Virus record (IMG/VR): IMGVR_UViG_3300037264_004915
Coordinates: 1 to 21,306 of that record
Direction: 5' to 3' (one strand)
DNA length: 21,306 nt
DNA from: a virus
The notes below the pieces were generated by a model that searched no databases, was not told the DNA's origin, and saw nothing but the letters and a program-made list of their open reading frames with translations. Numbering within the stretch: position 1 is the first letter of the stretch; each line of letters opens with the position of its first letter. Positions 15,003 to 21,306 of this stretch are shown here, one piece after another. The position numbers and the translations under genes were made by a program.

Positions 15003-15923
15003 TCACCTCCCGGGCAGTCCACCGACTGCCCGCACCTGAGAGTAAGCTTTCTCGAACGCCTCGTCCCAGCTCATCTCTCGCTTGTCTACTTTGACGTGCC
15101 TCCGCGGCTGGGATTCAGCCGGGGCCTTTCGGGCCAAAACGTCTTTCACGACCGCCATCTGGCGGTCCGCGTTGACGACCTTCGCCCGGACCCTATCGTG
15201 GCTCGCGATCTTGTAGGCCGCAAGCAGCGACAGGTTCGGGAACTGTCCCCGGATCTCAGCCAGCTCCTTCTTGTCCGTCCACTTCTGCCAGTCCGGATGC
15301 TTCTCCTGCAGCGTGGCGAACTCGCGTTCGGCAGCCGATGTCACCATCTGCTCCTGGAAGGGGGCAACGATCTGCTCGATCTTGCGGAGCAACGTCTGCT
15401 CCCGGCGATCGTAGTACCGGTTCAGGGCCGTGCGATCCTTCTCGTCGTATTCAGCGAGGGGGTCGTCTTCCTCCGGGCCCGGGCTTTGCCGAGCTTCGTG
15501 AGCAGCAGCCTGCTGGTTGTCCCCATGCCAGAACTTCAGGATGTGGTCGCGAAGCGCTGGGTTCGACTCGACGTCATCGAGGAACTGACCGAACCGCTCG
15601 ACCCGCTTGGACATGCGCCCCTGCTGGGCGGTCTGGGCCTGCCCCCGGGCTGCAGCATCCTGCTCGACCCGCGCGTGCGCCGCGGCGGCCACCGGATCGG
15701 CGTTGCCCTCCGGGTCGCCGGCGTCGGGCTCCGGATCCACCCTCTTCAGGGGCCGGAGATCCCGCGGAACATCCTGCTCCGGGCCCCCCTGTGGGTCCAT
15801 GCCGGCGCCGGTGAGGGCGTTGTTGAAGGCTGCGTCGAAGTCGTCCAGCAACCCCTTCCGGCCCTGGGGCGTCGCCGGGGTGTCCTCGCCCTCCGCGGGC
15901 GGTTTTTCGTTCGGTAGCGGCAT
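15003..15923 (-). CDS. Scaffolding protein
   Basis: 306 residues; ATG at 15923 with GAGGT upstream. It is highly charged, with long helical, coiled-coil-prone stretches and no cysteines. The N-terminal 110 residues are Pro/Asp/Glu/Gln-rich and probably disordered. The core (about 150-270) is helical (DRTALNRYYDRREQTLLRKI, LPDLSLL-like turns). The C-terminus is basic and helical (RRHVKVDKREMSWDEAF), as in scaffold capsid-binding tails. It stands directly before the major capsid gene, the normal scaffold position. I see no Ser-protease fold. A short hairpin lies in its upstream gap. Confidence 0.82.
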   Translation of the reverse strand: MPLPNEKPPAEGEDTPATPQGRKGLLDDFDAAFNNALTGAGMDPQGGPEQDVPRDLRPLKRVDPEPDAGDPEGNADPVAAAAHARVEQDAAARGQAQTAQQGRMSKRVERFGQFLDDVESNPALRDHILKFWHGDNQQAAAHEARQSPGPEEDDPLAEYDEKDRTALNRYYDRREQTLLRKIEQIVAPFQEQMVTSAAEREFATLQEKHPDWQKWTDKKELAEIRGQFPNLSLLAAYKIASHDRVRAKVVNADRQMAVVKDVLARKAPAESQPRRHVKVDKREMSWDEAFEKAYSQVRAVGGLPGR

Positions 15924-15937
15924 AGGGCACCTCTGTG

Positions 15938-15952
15938 CTTACGGGTCGTAAG
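15938..15952. repeat. Short hairpin in the scaffold leader
   Basis: CTTACG, a three-base loop, CGTAAG: a perfect 6-bp stem in the 44-base gap between the small acidic gene and the scaffold, ending 8 to 9 bases before the scaffold ribosome site. There is no T-run, so a Rho-independent terminator is unlikely. It could tune scaffold translation or mark an mRNA processing site. Confidence 0.5.
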
Positions 15953-15967
15953 GTTAATGTTCAGCAC

Positions 15968-16282
15968 TTAGACGTCGAACTTCATGCCCATCCGGGACAT
16001 CCGGCCCATGGCGTTGGGGGTCTGCTTGAGCAAGTCGTCACCCATCTCGTTCGGCTTGGACGGCTTGGCCTCCGGCGGAACCTGTTTGGCGCCTTGCGCG
16101 TCAGATTCAAGACCACCTCCGGTTGACGGAGCAGCATACCGGCCAGTGACGTCGCCGATAGGCATGTCCTTGGTGTCGACCAGGAGCGAATCCTGATCCG
16201 CCTTGACGGTCGGTTTCGGGTCCGGTGCCCCGATCGTATCATCCTCCAGCATCATCAAGACTCTCTGCGTCACGGGATCCAT
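15968..16282 (-). CDS. Small acidic procapsid-region protein
   Basis: 104 residues from ATG 16282. TAGGAGG five bases upstream decides this start, and the TAG of the previous gene is part of it; an in-frame extension to 16381 overlaps that gene without a ribosome site. The sequence is hydrophilic, Pro/Lys/Asp-rich and mostly disordered (DDTIGAPDPKPTVKADQDSL), with a Met-rich helical C-terminus (NAMGRMSRMGMKF). No family recognised. Such short proteins between portal and scaffold can be procapsid accessory factors; that is inference. Confidence 0.72.
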   Translation of the reverse strand: MDPVTQRVLMMLEDDTIGAPDPKPTVKADQDSLLVDTKDMPIGDVTGRYAAPSTGGGLESDAQGAKQVPPEAKPSKPNEMGDDLLKQTPNAMGRMSRMGMKFDV

Positions 16283-16290
16283 GGTTCCTC

Positions 16291-16704
16291 CTATGAAGGG
16301 ATGCTCCCTCGTTCTTGCATCGCCCGGTCGATCGCCGCGTCGATTTTTTGTGACTGCTCCCGGATGTATTTCTCCCGACACTCTTTCGCGCGCCGGGCGG
16401 TATTTTCAACTTGAGCTCGCGCATCCCCCGGTTCGGCCGGACGGACGTTCTGGCGCTTCATCGCATCTTCCCAGTCGCGACGGGTCGTGAACACCGTGGG
16501 CTCCGCCCCCGGGTTCAAGGTCCGGTCGACCATGTAGTGCAGGCGGTTTCCAGTCCCGACCTCAGCGACCGGAACGATGACCCGCACCAGCTGCCCCCCG
16601 CAATGCTCGCACGCGGGGCGGTATCCGTTCCGGTAGTCGTCCATGGCGATGAAGTGATCCTGATCCATGGCGCACCCCGAACAGCGGAAAGGGTAAGTCG
16701 CCAC
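16291..16704 (-). CDS. Zinc-ribbon protein (FmdB-like pattern)
   Basis: 137 residues. The GTG at 16704 overlaps the portal TAG by one base (TAGTG), so it depends on coupling to portal translation. Residues 5-36 form a zinc ribbon: Cys8-x2-Cys11 and Cys32-x2-Cys35 (FRCSGC, then ACEHCGG), like FmdB-type putative regulatory ribbons. The rest is helical and charged (residues about 95-135, RAKECREKYIREQSQKIDAA). Role unknown. It is placed among packaging genes, so a portal- or DNA-associated assembly factor is as likely as a regulator. Confidence 0.78.
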   Translation of the reverse strand: MATYPFRCSGCAMDQDHFIAMDDYRNGYRPACEHCGGQLVRVIVPVAEVGTGNRLHYMVDRTLNPGAEPTVFTTRRDWEDAMKRQNVRPAEPGDARAQVENTARRAKECREKYIREQSQKIDAAIDRAMQERGSIPS

Positions 16705-18827
16705 TACTGTCCCACCTTTCGACTATCCACGCGGGTCTGCTGCGTGGGGTTGGGCGCTTGCTGGTTGAACATGCGCGGCTGGATGGGGTACCCCGGGGCG
16801 GGGTTGGCCCGACCCTGGCCTCCCTGGAGTGGTACCACATTGCCGCCCGGCCCCCCGCCGGGCGGTGGCACCCCCCCGAGAGGCGGGGGGCCCATGCCCC
16901 CCGCCGCCTGCTGGACTTGCTGCAGCATCATAGACTGTTGCATGGCAACGGCCATGCGCTGTTGCTCTTCGTAGTCCAAGTGCTTCTTCAAGTGCATGAG
17001 GCGCCTCCACCGATCCTGGTCATCCTTGGCCTCCTGCAGCCCCTGGGTGTGGATGAGAATGTGCTGGGGATGATTGTCGTTGGGGGAGAAGATCGGCATG
17101 CCCCCTTGGAACAGAAGCTCCTCTTCGTTCTCTGGATTGGCCGGCGGCCGGTTCTGATCATCGGAGACCAGGAACCGTTCCGGATTCGGGACCTCCAACT
17201 TCTCCATCAGATACCGCACCAGCTCGTCAAATTTCAGCAGGTCCGGCCTCTGCACCGCAATCGGCGCCAGGATGGAGAACTGGTCCAGGGCCCCCTTCTT
17301 TTCCAGTTCCTTGTCCGGCGGCAGCTGGGTCCCGACGTCGATGTCGATCTCGAAGTCCCCCTCCACCGCCTCCTTGTCCAGCTTCTCATAGGCCCAGTCC
17401 GCCCGGCCGGTGACCTTGATCCACTCCTCACGGTCCCAGTAGACCCGCAGCAACTGGTGGACCCCGACCGCCACCCAGCGGATCAGGGTCGAGACCTGGT
17501 ATCGCTGATATCCGATCCGCGCCGCGGTCGCGTTGGAGATCGCCCGGATCTCCGTCGCCGTGGTCCCCTCTGGCGCGGACCCCGCGCGCTGGTAGTCGGC
17601 GACCCCCGATATCTGCTGAACGTCTGTCTTGATCGCCGCTTCGCAGCGCCAGGTGTCCGCCGACACCGGGTTGGCCGGCATGCTGGTCACCATGCCCTCC
17701 GGCGAGCCATCGACCATGATGACCTGCTGGACGCCCTCGCGGAGGTCATCCTGCATCTGCTTGGACATCTTGCTCGCGTCCACCAGGTGCTTGGGAATTT
17801 CGCGCTTGATGTGGTCGAGCGTGTAGGTCCGGATCTTATTGAGCTCTTTCTGCTGGGGCTTCCACACCGAATTCGGCGGGATGGCGTAGGGAGTGTCCGG
17901 CACCGGAACGCCCAGCTGGAGCGCCGCGAACGGGAAGAACGGGTAGGGGTTGTCGTCCTCGCGCAGCATCACGCCTTGGTGGGGGCACACCACGTAGAGC
18001 TTGTTCTCCGTCTTGTGCCAGAACTCCCACAGCACGATCTGGTTGTCCTTGACCTTGGCCAGGGTCGTGATGCCGGACGCGTAGGGCCCCTGGTCATCGT
18101 TGATGTCGGGGGAGCTGCGGGACGGCGCCTTGGACGTCGAGAACAGGTCGTTGATCGGACCTGTTGCCGTCAGCTTGCTGGTGTTCTTGTACTTGGGGTC
18201 CTTTTTGACATCCTTGACGTCCCGGATGATTTCCTGCGCCAGCCACTCCGAATCGTTGAAGTCCCCGCAGAGCGGGTCGATCCAGGCGGAGAGGAGTGAC
18301 ACGCGCCCCAGGATGGGAGTCTCCCCCACCGCCATGGTCCGCTGCTCGACATCGAACTCCGACAGGTCGATTTCTTCCGTCTCGTCGACGACCTTCATGG
18401 CCCCGGTGGCCCGGTCGATGGTAACCGCGACCTCCACATCCCGGGTCCGGTACCCCAGCTTCACCAGCGCCATGGCCATACAGTGCGCATCCACAATGAG
18501 GCGCTGAACCGTGCGCTGCGTCCCCATCTTGCCCAGCGCGTACTGGACCGCCGCCTCGACGACGGGGGCCTTCACAATATCCTGGGGCCGGCGCGCGCGG
18601 GCCACGACGCGGGGATCGCGCCAGTAAAGGGTCGGCATGATGGCCATCAAGTTGGCCCACGCCAGGTTGACGTCCACCCGGTCGACATCCTCGAACTCGT
18701 GCTTGGGGCCGAACCGGCCCATCAGGAACCGGATGTTCTCGATCCAGTCCTCTTCCAGATCCCGGCGCAGCATCTGGGCCTGCGACACCATCTCGACGAT
18801 TTCAGCGACTTTCAGGGACGATGCCAC
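16704..18827 (-). CDS. Portal protein
   Basis: 707 residues; GTG at 18827, GGTGG seven bases upstream, four bases after the large terminase gene. Order, size and the helical N-terminus (VAEIVEMVSQAQMLRRDLEE) followed by VDVNLAWANLMAIMPTLYWR match portal proteins of podoviruses. The conserved wing and stem helices run to about residue 480 (LIRWVAVGVHQLLRVYW, FEIDIDVGTQLPPDKELEKK). The C-terminal 60 residues are Gly/Pro/Gln-rich (MGPPPLGGVPPPGGGPGG) and disordered. It forms the dodecameric vertex ring through which DNA is packaged and leaves. It binds the terminase before and the adaptor after packaging. Confidence 0.88.
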   Translation of the reverse strand: MASSLKVAEIVEMVSQAQMLRRDLEEDWIENIRFLMGRFGPKHEFEDVDRVDVNLAWANLMAIMPTLYWRDPRVVARARRPQDIVKAPVVEAAVQYALGKMGTQRTVQRLIVDAHCMAMALVKLGYRTRDVEVAVTIDRATGAMKVVDETEEIDLSEFDVEQRTMAVGETPILGRVSLLSAWIDPLCGDFNDSEWLAQEIIRDVKDVKKDPKYKNTSKLTATGPINDLFSTSKAPSRSSPDINDDQGPYASGITTLAKVKDNQIVLWEFWHKTENKLYVVCPHQGVMLREDDNPYPFFPFAALQLGVPVPDTPYAIPPNSVWKPQQKELNKIRTYTLDHIKREIPKHLVDASKMSKQMQDDLREGVQQVIMVDGSPEGMVTSMPANPVSADTWRCEAAIKTDVQQISGVADYQRAGSAPEGTTATEIRAISNATAARIGYQRYQVSTLIRWVAVGVHQLLRVYWDREEWIKVTGRADWAYEKLDKEAVEGDFEIDIDVGTQLPPDKELEKKGALDQFSILAPIAVQRPDLLKFDELVRYLMEKLEVPNPERFLVSDDQNRPPANPENEEELLFQGGMPIFSPNDNHPQHILIHTQGLQEAKDDQDRWRRLMHLKKHLDYEEQQRMAVAMQQSMMLQQVQQAAGGMGPPPLGGVPPPGGGPGGNVVPLQGGQGRANPAPGYPIQPRMFNQQAPNPTQQTRVDSRKVGQ

Positions 18828-18831
18828 TGGG

Positions 18832-20325
18832 CTACCACCGCTTCCCTAGTCTGAGCATCCGGGTGTGGATCAGTTCTGGCGGCATGTGCTCGTTCCCCAT
18901 CCGTTGGGAGGTTTTGACGGCCCGACCCCTCATCTGCCGGAGCCATTCCGGCGACATCTCCGGGGGTTCAGTCTCACGGGCTTGGGCCCGGGTCGGCGCA
19001 TGAATAACCCCATAACCCAGGCCATCACAGCAATCATCATCGAAATCTTGAGGCTCATCTTTCCCCCCGGTCTCGTCGCCTGGCTGTTTCTTCTTCCAGC
19101 TGTACCCCCGCATCTCGTCGAGGAGCGGGCCGCACCGGCCCCGCATGAAGACGATGCCGGGCCGCCCTTCGAGGGTGTCGGTGAGCAGCGCCCCCACGCG
19201 CTCGAGCCGGGTGTCGATGTCCCGGTCCGCGTTGTCCGCCGAGATACCGTACGGCAGGAGCTCCCGCCTGGTCCCCTGCGCCGAGGCGTCCAGGCGGAAC
19301 TGGGCCCGGATCGCCGCCCTTTCGCTGGGGATCTTCCGCTCCTCGATCGCCTTGAAGATCCGCTCCGCCGCGCCCGTGTCCACTGCGTGTGGTGCGTGCT
19401 CCATGTACATGCGAAGGATCGCGCGCGCGTGGTGGACCATGAGCTGCTCCGCCTGGGCGTAGACTTTCCACACCACGATCCGTCCGGTCTCGTCGACCGC
19501 CATGTTGATGGCCGCAAACGGGTGCCGAAATCCGTAGTCCATCCCGGTAATAAGGGGCCAGTGGGGCTGGAGCTCGAAGGGGTCCACCACATGTATCGAT
19601 TCGTCCAGCTGCGGCCAGATCAGACCTTCGAGCGAGACGAAATCTCCGTTCATACGGGCATTCCGGATGTTGGGGTTCATCCCCCCGAACACGCGCCGCA
19701 CGCGCTCTTCGTTCAGGCTCGTGTTCTCCGTCGTCTTCCACTGGAAGATCTGAAGGAGGGACTGGGGAAAGGACTTCCGCTTCGAGAAGATGCGCTTGTG
19801 GACCCAGGTCTTCCCCTGCAGCGGCGTCATCGTCACCCAATGGTTCCCCTGCTTCGCGATCAGGCGCACCATGACCTCGTCATAGACGGCTTCCGGGCAC
19901 TCCTCATCAAACCAGGCCCAGTCGATGCGGGCCCCCTGGAACTTCTGCCACCCCTGGCCGTAGGTCCGGAAGACGATCTTGGACCCGTTCTGCATCTCGA
20001 TGTGCACCACGTCCCCCTTGACCACGCGCAGAACCGACGATGGGGGTAGGAGCGGAAGAAGGGTCGGCAGCAGAACCTCATTGACGAAAGTACGGTCGAT
20101 GGTGATGATCCACCCAATCGACGGCTCCGCCACATCGCGATACGGGTGCAACCCCGTCGCATGCCACGCGGCCTCGCGGGCGCCGGCCGTCGACTTTCCG
20201 GACTGGTTCCCGGCGATGATCCACCGGGATTCGGCGGGGGATTGGTGGAACTCCGTCTGCTTGCCGACCGGCCGCATCGTGAACAGCAGATGCTCCTGGA
20301 TGTCCTCTGTGTCGGTGTCAGACAT
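18832..20325 (-). CDS. Terminase large subunit
   Basis: 497 residues from ATG 20325, which overlaps the small terminase stop by eight bases; a GTG at 20334 would add three residues. The N-terminal ATPase has Walker A at about 38-46 (AGNQSGKST), Walker B at about 134-142 (IDWAWFDEE) and a WVTMTPLQG coupling segment at about 163-171. The C-terminal RNase-H-like nuclease has the first acidic residue at about 263 (ITGMDYGFRHP) and the late acid-rich motif DFDDDCCDGLGYGV with Asp434. This is the packaging motor and headful or site-specific nuclease, working at the portal. All expected catalytic elements are visible; nothing is missing. Confidence 0.95.
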   Translation of the reverse strand: MSDTDTEDIQEHLLFTMRPVGKQTEFHQSPAESRWIIAGNQSGKSTAGAREAAWHATGLHPYRDVAEPSIGWIITIDRTFVNEVLLPTLLPLLPPSSVLRVVKGDVVHIEMQNGSKIVFRTYGQGWQKFQGARIDWAWFDEECPEAVYDEVMVRLIAKQGNHWVTMTPLQGKTWVHKRIFSKRKSFPQSLLQIFQWKTTENTSLNEERVRRVFGGMNPNIRNARMNGDFVSLEGLIWPQLDESIHVVDPFELQPHWPLITGMDYGFRHPFAAINMAVDETGRIVVWKVYAQAEQLMVHHARAILRMYMEHAPHAVDTGAAERIFKAIEERKIPSERAAIRAQFRLDASAQGTRRELLPYGISADNADRDIDTRLERVGALLTDTLEGRPGIVFMRGRCGPLLDEMRGYSWKKKQPGDETGGKDEPQDFDDDCCDGLGYGVIHAPTRAQARETEPPEMSPEWLRQMRGRAVKTSQRMGNEHMPPELIHTRMLRLGKRW

Positions 20326-20980
20326 CGTCCCCACCCCCGGCTTCTGGTCCAGCCCCTGGGGAGTAAGGGTCCTGAGGGTCCGTCCCAGTCGGCTCCAGTT
20401 CCTTGTCGGGAACGATCTCCAGGATCCTCCGCCCCTGCGCCCGGAGCTGCTCCTTAGCCCCCTTCAGGTCGGGAGCCAGCGTCTTGCCGGGGATCAAGCC
20501 CGCTAAACGTATCCCGATGTGGCTGGCTTTGACCCGGCTCGATCGGGGAGCATTCTCATCCGATGCCGCGTCGACCAACACCTGGGCGAACATCGGGGCC
20601 GAAGCCGCTAGCATGTTGTGCGCCCGCTCCAGCGCGCGCCGGGCGTAGCTCCGAAAATACGGGCTCGCCGTCCAGCGCGCGGCGATCTCCGCCAGGTGGT
20701 TGCGGGACCAGAAGATGTCAAACCCATCCTTGGTCTCGTACTCCGGGATGGGCCCCACATCCAGCTGCAAGACTTCGCGCGCAGCAGTGGCCGGATCCAT
20801 CCCCGTGGTCACCCGGAAGGCAAAGGTGTTCCGGAGCCTCTTCTCCGCCTTGCTGAGCCGATCCCACCCAACGTCTTCCCGATCCTCGCGGGCCCACCAT
20901 TTCCGAATATCCTGAACCACCTGCTGGGTGCCCAGCAGCAGCATGAACTTGGTGGCGGAGATGATGGGAGTGGGATTCAA
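20318..20980 (-). CDS. Terminase small subunit (probable)
   Basis: 220 residues from a TTG at 20980. AGGGGA six bases upstream decides this start; an in-frame ATG 17 codons earlier (21031) lacks a ribosome site and would use the control region. The sequence has a helical N-terminal part (QQVVQDIRKWWAREDREDV), a helical core at about 80-140 (FWSRNHLAEIAARWTASPYF, RRALERAHNMLAASAPM), and an acidic Gly/Pro tail. Small size, position before the large subunit and eight-base coupling overlap fit a small terminase, which recognises the packaging site. Sequence divergence in this family is high, so I cannot prove it by motif. Confidence 0.65.
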   Translation of the reverse strand: MNPTPIISATKFMLLLGTQQVVQDIRKWWAREDREDVGWDRLSKAEKRLRNTFAFRVTTGMDPATAAREVLQLDVGPIPEYETKDGFDIFWSRNHLAEIAARWTASPYFRSYARRALERAHNMLAASAPMFAQVLVDAASDENAPRSSRVKASHIGIRLAGLIPGKTLAPDLKGAKEQLRAQGRRILEIVPDKELEPTGTDPQDPYSPGAGPEAGGGDDV

Positions 20981-20986
20981 AATGGG

Positions 20987-20992
20987 TCCCCT
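20987..20992 (-). promoter_or_regulatory. Ribosome site deciding the TTG start of the small terminase
   Basis: AGGGGA, extended as AGAAAGGGGA to 20996, is six bases before the TTG at 20980. It is the only purine-rich site near an in-frame start here, and so fixes the N-terminus as Met-Asn-Pro-Thr-Pro. Confidence 0.6.
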
Positions 20993-21054
20993 TTCTCCCA
21001 CGATACGAGGCCTGGATCGGCCTGTCCACAACGTCGGGGAATGCGCACCCGCGG

Positions 21055-21160
21055 GCGCGCGAACATTTAGAGTCGGTTGAACCCTTTCTGTATGTCTACT
21101 TTATTTACAGCAGAATTCACCACCTTTTTTGCGGGTGGGCAATAGTGGAGGTTCGCGCGC
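21055..21160. repeat. 10-bp inverted repeat flanking an AT-rich patch
   Basis: GCGCGCGAAC at 21055-21064 and its exact reverse complement GTTCGCGCGC at 21151-21160, 86 bases apart. The interior holds the AT-rich patch and the possible rightward promoter. It may bound a regulatory or packaging element; CG-rich arms could also recur by chance in GC-rich DNA. Confidence 0.5.
21077..21105 (+). promoter_or_regulatory. Possible rightward sigma-70-like promoter
   Basis: TTGAAC at 21077-21082, a 17-base spacer, then TTTATT at 21100-21105, in the AT-rich patch. Four of six bases match the consensus in each box. It would read rightwards out of the window, divergent from the late operon. Weak evidence. 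Confidence 0.25.
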
Positions 21161-21214
21161 ATCCCCCGGGAGACGACACTTCCTCCCCCGCCGACCGCAC
21201 CCGCCACCACTGCC

Positions 21215-21267
21215 TATATACCATGGCTAGTGTGTCAATACCCTATACACACAAGGGCTGGTATATA
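21215..21267. repeat. Nested 53-bp inverted repeat
   Basis: Symmetric dyad centred at 21241: TATATACC (21215-21222) pairs with GGTATATA (21260-21267), and GTGTGT (21230-21235) pairs with ACACAC (21247-21252). The spacers between outer and inner arms are equal in length (7 bases) and only partly complementary. An operator or replication/packaging protein site is likelier than a terminator, as there is no T-run. Confidence 0.75.
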
Positions 21268-21306
21268 TGGCGGGGCTCGGGCCTGATGCTTGGGGGAGGC
21301 GAGTGT

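Larger units (their letters stand above)
20981..21306. promoter_or_regulatory. Non-coding control region upstream of the late operon
   Basis: About 326 bases without a supportable gene. It is the only long gap in the window. It holds an AT-rich patch (about 21061-21130) flanked by a 10-bp inverted repeat, and a nested dyad at 21215-21267 in another AT-rich patch. The placement suggests the late-operon promoter and operators, possibly also a packaging site or a divergent promoter to genes beyond the right edge. No canonical minus-strand sigma-70 promoter is clear. Confidence 0.6.

Noticed and set aside
16758-18299. 513-codon plus-strand open frame
   Set aside because: Antisense to the portal gene; composition is a codon-bias shadow (many Asp/Arg/Leu/Val pairs), with no recognisable domain.
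18865-20049. 394-codon plus-strand open frame
   Set aside because: Antisense to the large terminase gene, whose Walker and nuclease motifs prove the minus-strand frame.
21116-21140. CCACC/GGTGG hairpin with a T-run near 21125-21130
   Set aside because: The T-run is in the loop, not after the stem, and the stem is only five base pairs, so it is not a terminator.
21117-21224. 35-codon minus-strand open frame in the control region
   Set aside because: Starts at an ATG inside the dyad with no ribosome site, and the protein is Arg/Trp/Gly-rich without motif.
21215-21238. TTGACA followed by TATATA on the minus strand
   Set aside because: The spacer is only 12 bases, too short for a sigma-70 promoter; both boxes belong to the dyad.

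Overview
This window is the late (virion) gene block of a tailed bacteriophage, most likely a short-tailed podovirus. All 17 genes I support lie on the minus strand and read from right to left: small terminase, large terminase, portal, a zinc-ribbon protein, a small acidic protein, scaffold, major capsid protein, a capsid-decoration-like protein, a zinc-finger protein, head-tail adaptor, tail hub, a small unknown, a tail-collar fibre, three large or medium candidate internal/ejected proteins, a small exported-looking protein, a 905-residue fibre, and a partial gene running off the left edge. I see no tape measure, tail tube, sheath, or G/GT frameshift pair, which fits a short tail. I also see no integrase, replication, lysis, tRNA or CRISPR feature, so lifestyle and host cannot be read from this window. 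The DNA is mostly GC-rich, suggesting a GC-rich host. Host identity is otherwise unknown.

Layout. 20981-21306 is a non-coding control region with two dyad elements and an AT-rich patch, directly upstream of the terminase genes. 15003-20980 carries packaging and procapsid genes. 10482-14996 carries capsid, head-tail joining and tail-hub genes. 3561-10482 carries a collar-type fibre and three candidate internal virion/ejection proteins. 1-3533 carries adhesion genes. Genes are tightly packed, with several one- to eight-base stop/start overlaps and strong GGAGG-type ribosome sites, so the block behaves as one translationally coupled operon.

How the genes work together (inference from family roles). 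The terminase pair loads DNA through the portal into a shell made of major capsid protein on the scaffold. The adaptor and hub close the portal. The three candidate ejection proteins would follow or precede DNA into the cell. The collar fibre and the 905-residue fibre contact the host surface.

The most interesting signals are: (1) a Spherulin-4/GH135-like glycoside hydrolase domain in the middle of the 905-residue fibre, with Gln following the catalytic Asp where I expect Glu; (2) Sec-signal-like N-termini on four adhesion-side proteins, which is odd for phage virion proteins that assemble in the cytoplasm; (3) a symmetric 53-bp nested dyad and a separate 10-bp inverted repeat around an AT-rich stretch in the control region; and (4) two small cysteine-rich zinc-binding-type proteins embedded in the morphogenesis block.
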